Source of the DNA: Prevotellaceae bacterium | Lineage (GTDB): Bacteria > Bacteroidota > Bacteroidia > Bacteroidales > Paludibacteraceae | NCBI GenBank assembly: GCA_031271465.1 | Contig: JAISVR010000005.1 | Span: 25,947 to 89,946 of the forward strand | DNA length: 64,000 nucleotides | Direction: 5' to 3' | Shown here: positions 61,896 through 64,000 of the stretch, piece after piece | How the letters are laid out: the number at the start of each line of letters is the position of its first letter | Position numbering within the stretch: the first letter of the stretch is position 1 | Made by a program: the position numbers and the translations under genes | The notes under the pieces: model-generated | What the model saw: the letters and a program-made list of their open reading frames with translations, nothing else | Told to the model about the DNA's origin: nothing | Databases searched by the model: none

Positions 61896-63547
61896 GGGTT
61901 TTTAAATTTAAAAATAACTCCTCCCAGTGCTGGTATTGTTGCTTCGAAGGGTTTTTCTGCCGAGAGTTCTTGCCGGAATGTTGCGCCGCTGAGTAAATCG
62001 CTGTAAGTTGCGGATTGTTGCAGCGGCAGGTTGAGAAATTCCAGCGCGTGGGCGGGAATGTTTACGGCAATATCGGCAGCTTGGTCGGCAAAATTGGCTA
62101 TTATTAATATCGTGTCGTTTTCGTATTGGCGGAAGAAGGCAAACTGCCGGTCGGGGTTGAACTGCGGATTTTGGTAGTTTACCCACATCAGGTCGTAGAA
62201 GATTCCTTCCGCGAGGGCTTTTTCCTTTTCTTTGAGCGAAAGAACGCGTTGATAAAAATCGTAGAGATGCTGTGTTTCAGGTTTTTTTTCTTCTCCCGAA
62301 AAATATTGCTTGTATACGCTTTCTACCGTCCAATAATCGAAAATGGTAGTGCGCCCGTCGCGCCCGCTAAACCCTTCGCTGTCCATGCCGTGCTCACCTG
62401 TTTCCTGTCCGAAATAGAGCATAAAGGGCGACGCAGTCATTAGTGCCGACACGAGCAGGGCGGGTTTTCCGCGTTCGGCATTACCTGCAAAGAAATCGGA
62501 GGCAATGCGCTGCTCGTCGTGGTTTTCGAGGAAGTTCAACATGCGCGGCTGAATGTCTGATACCGCCTGCCAGCACTGTGTGATACACGCAGCCGAAGCT
62601 TCGTTGCGCACAATTGCCCGCAAGCTGTCGTACAGCCCGACTTTATCGTACAGGTAATCGAATTTCCCATTGAAAATATAGTTGCGGTATTCTGCGGGGT
62701 TGTATACTTCGGCAATGAAAATGATGTGGGGAAACTGCCGTTTCACCTGCTCGATAGCCCAACTCCAAAACTCTACGGGTACCATCTCTGCCATGTCGCA
62801 ACGGAAGCCGTCGACGCCTTTTGCTGCCCAGAAGAGCAGAATGTTGCGCATTTTGAGCCATGTATCGGGTGTAGGGTCGAAATATTTTGCACGCCCGCCA
62901 AGGTAATCTACCCCGTAGTTGAGCTTCACGGTTTCGTACCAGTCGTTGCGGGTGGGAGAGGGACTAAACAGGTCGTTGCCCGTTGCCCGCGCGGGACATT
63001 CGGTGTAGCCTTGCGCGTCGAACTGCGGCGTAAAGGGTTGATTGGGCATGTAGTAAAAATTGTTTTGCTGCGAAAAAGCCCAGTCCGTGCGGTCTGCCGC
63101 GCCCAAATCTTCCACGCCGAAGAGCTTGCTGTCCGACCCGTATTGTCGCGCCACATGGTTGGGCACAAAGTCGACAATTGCCCCCAAGCCCGCTTTGTGC
63201 GTTCGTTCCACAAGCGCTTCAAACTCTTGCATGCGCTTGGGCACATGGGTAGCCAAATCGGGCGCAATGTCGTAATAATCCTTAATAGCGTATGGCGAAC
63301 CGGCAATGCCTTTTACTACTCCGGCATGGTCGGGCGCAATGTTGTGTTCGGGATAGCCTGTTTGCGTAGCGTGTTCAATCACACCTGTGTACCAAATATG
63401 CGTTGCGCCGAGTTTTTTTATTTCGCGCAGTATTTTGAGATTGAAATCGTTGAGTTTTCCACAGCCGTTTTCGAGTAACGAACCGTGGGGCTTTCGTGTA
63501 CGATTGCGATTGCCGAAAAGGCGGGGGAGGACTTGGTATATGGTCAT
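61892..63547 (-). CDS. alpha-amylase family (GH13) glycoside hydrolase
   Basis: A 551-residue enzyme. MTIYQVLPRLFGNRN at 63547 is the natural start. Catalytic parts are VDFVPNHVAR, DGFRCDMAEMVPVEFW (nucleophile Asp), IIFIAEVYNPAEY (acid Glu) and NFLENHDEQRIAS (third Asp). There is no signal peptide, so it is cytosolic, in line with glycogen or maltodextrin use alongside glgB. The 33 codons open upstream of 63547 contain dispersed repeat sequence and probably form the 5' leader. Confidence 0.9.
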   Translation of the reverse strand: MTIYQVLPRLFGNRNRTRKPHGSLLENGCGKLNDFNLKILREIKKLGATHIWYTGVIEHATQTGYPEHNIAPDHAGVVKGIAGSPYAIKDYYDIAPDLATHVPKRMQEFEALVERTHKAGLGAIVDFVPNHVARQYGSDSKLFGVEDLGAADRTDWAFSQQNNFYYMPNQPFTPQFDAQGYTECPARATGNDLFSPSPTRNDWYETVKLNYGVDYLGGRAKYFDPTPDTWLKMRNILLFWAAKGVDGFRCDMAEMVPVEFWSWAIEQVKRQFPHIIFIAEVYNPAEYRNYIFNGKFDYLYDKVGLYDSLRAIVRNEASAACITQCWQAVSDIQPRMLNFLENHDEQRIASDFFAGNAERGKPALLVSALMTASPFMLYFGQETGEHGMDSEGFSGRDGRTTIFDYWTVESVYKQYFSGEEKKPETQHLYDFYQRVLSLKEKEKALAEGIFYDLMWVNYQNPQFNPDRQFAFFRQYENDTILIIANFADQAADIAVNIPAHALEFLNLPLQQSATYSDLLSGATFRQELSAEKPFEATIPALGGVIFKFKNP

Positions 63548-63590
63548 ATTTTTATCGAAAAAATGGATTTGATAGTTATAATGTATATCT

Positions 63591-63629
63591 CGCCCTTCGG
63601 GTACTCCTCTCTCGAAACAAGGGGAGAAG
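63591..63629. repeat. copy of the right-edge repeat in the leader of the amylase gene
   Basis: The CGCCCTTCGGGTACTCC and CGAAACAAGGGGAGAA parts match the unit at 63843-63886. It falls between the promoter box at 63654 and the amylase ATG. Confidence 0.6.
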
Positions 63630-63653
63630 TGTTGCACCGGTGTCATGGCGGAG

Positions 63654-63661
63654 CAAATGTA
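63654..63661 (-). promoter_or_regulatory. -7 box (TACATTTG) for the amylase-patatin-mazG operon
   Basis: TACATTTG on the minus strand. Transcription would start near 63647, leaving about a 100-base leader before the ATG at 63547. The ATG at 63646 would be leaderless. Confidence 0.5.
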
Positions 63662-63772
63662 GTATTTTTTTAATTATAATGAAAAAATACTTATCCGCAT
63701 TGGTATTTTGTGGAAACGGGGGGCGCCTCGTCTCTACTTTGAGTTTCATTGCGTGCCTCGTTTCCCTAATCT

Positions 63773-64000
63773 AACCCCTCGCCCCGTTGGGCACTCGCTA
63801 ATATTATTAACCCCTCCGCTTCGTTGGAGTACTTTTATTATTAACCCCTCGCCCTTCGGGCACTCCCCTTGAAACAAGGGGAGAATTATGCACAAACAGT
63901 CTTTATTGTACAAGCACGATGTCTGTACAACAGTTCTCCCCCTTATTTTAACCCCTCCCCCCGTTGGGGTACTCCCCTTTATAAAAGGGGAGAGTTATGC
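63773..64000. repeat. four units of a non-coding hairpin repeat
   Basis: Units begin with AACCCCTC at 63773, 63809, 63843 and 63950. Each has a CCC(G/T)TTSGGG small hairpin, and units 3 and 4 add an ACTCCCCTT ... AAGGGGAGA hairpin. They reach the right edge. From 63679 to 63774 on the plus strand a 31-codon frame (MKKYLSALVFCGNGGRL) exists but is not supported as a gene. Nothing else is seen between 63548 and 64000. Confidence 0.7.

Noticed and set aside
61892..63646. Longer amylase start at 63646
   Set aside because: The extra 33 residues are encoded by a dispersed repeat and the expected transcription start coincides with that ATG; MTIYQVLPRLFG is the natural N-terminus.
63679..63774. 31-codon frame MKKYLSALVFCGNGGRL with a signal-like start
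   Set aside because: Too short, no promoter or ribosome site, runs into the repeat array; may be a remnant of a truncated exported protein but cannot be shown.

Overview
The window is a chromosomal piece of a Bacteroidota bacterium, most likely of the order Bacteroidales. The evidence is a gliding/type IX secretion lipoprotein (gldH), a secreted protein with a type IX sorting-like tail, a TonB-dependent receptor paired with a surface lipoprotein, many promoters of the Bacteroidetes form (TAnnTTTG, in the best cases preceded by TTTG at 19 bp), few Shine-Dalgarno sites, and a secE-nusG-rplKAJL-rpoBC core typical of the phylum. I could not fix the genus from sequence alone.

Layout. 1-7.4 kb (minus strand): the start of an Mrp/ApbC Fe-S carrier, trmB, a three-gene AT-rich cassette that looks like a defence system (DUF262 protein, DUF3696-type ATPase, possible toxin), then gldH, ricT and dusB. 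7.5-18.3 kb: purB, an MsbA-like exporter, a Fic protein, a Tat-exported enolase-superfamily protein, a candidate MITE, an unknown protein, a stand-alone cobalamin methionine synthase activation domain, a glycosyltransferase and purD. 18.4-33.1 kb (plus): rpsU, a Xer recombinase, hpf, four tRNAs, tuf, tRNA-Trp, secE, nusG, the L11-L1-L10-L7/12 genes, rpoB and rpoC, closed by a strong terminator. 33.1-43.3 kb: an MFS transporter, a START-like protein, cdd, glgB, a ClC channel, a polyprenyl sugar-phosphate transferase, a Sua5/TsaC protein, tRNA-Arg, recO and two tiny membrane-protein genes. 43.4-51.1 kb: surface and secreted proteins, and kdsB. 51.2-59.8 kb (minus): a histidine operon (hisG, hisD, hisC, hisB) interrupted by accessory genes and headed by a leader peptide with four His codons and a mutually exclusive set of hairpins. 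59.9-63.6 kb (minus): a small lipoprotein and a coupled amylase/patatin/mazG operon. The right edge is a run of non-coding repeats.

The least ordinary signals are: (1) a complete his attenuator with leader peptide, antiterminator and terminator at 59657-59775; (2) two arrays of palindromic AT-rich sites with strict periods, nine copies at exactly 21 bp (50453-50635) and six copies at exactly 22 bp (35598-35720), both in promoter regions; (3) the cassette at 1519-4523, whose third protein ends in a motif resembling colicin E3-type ribonucleases; (4) a heptanucleotide repeat inside kdsB that could shift the reading frame; and (5) several families of short inverted repeats placed at gene ends, one of which forms the last codons of kdsB. 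No phage, CRISPR array, plasmid origin or full insertion sequence was seen.
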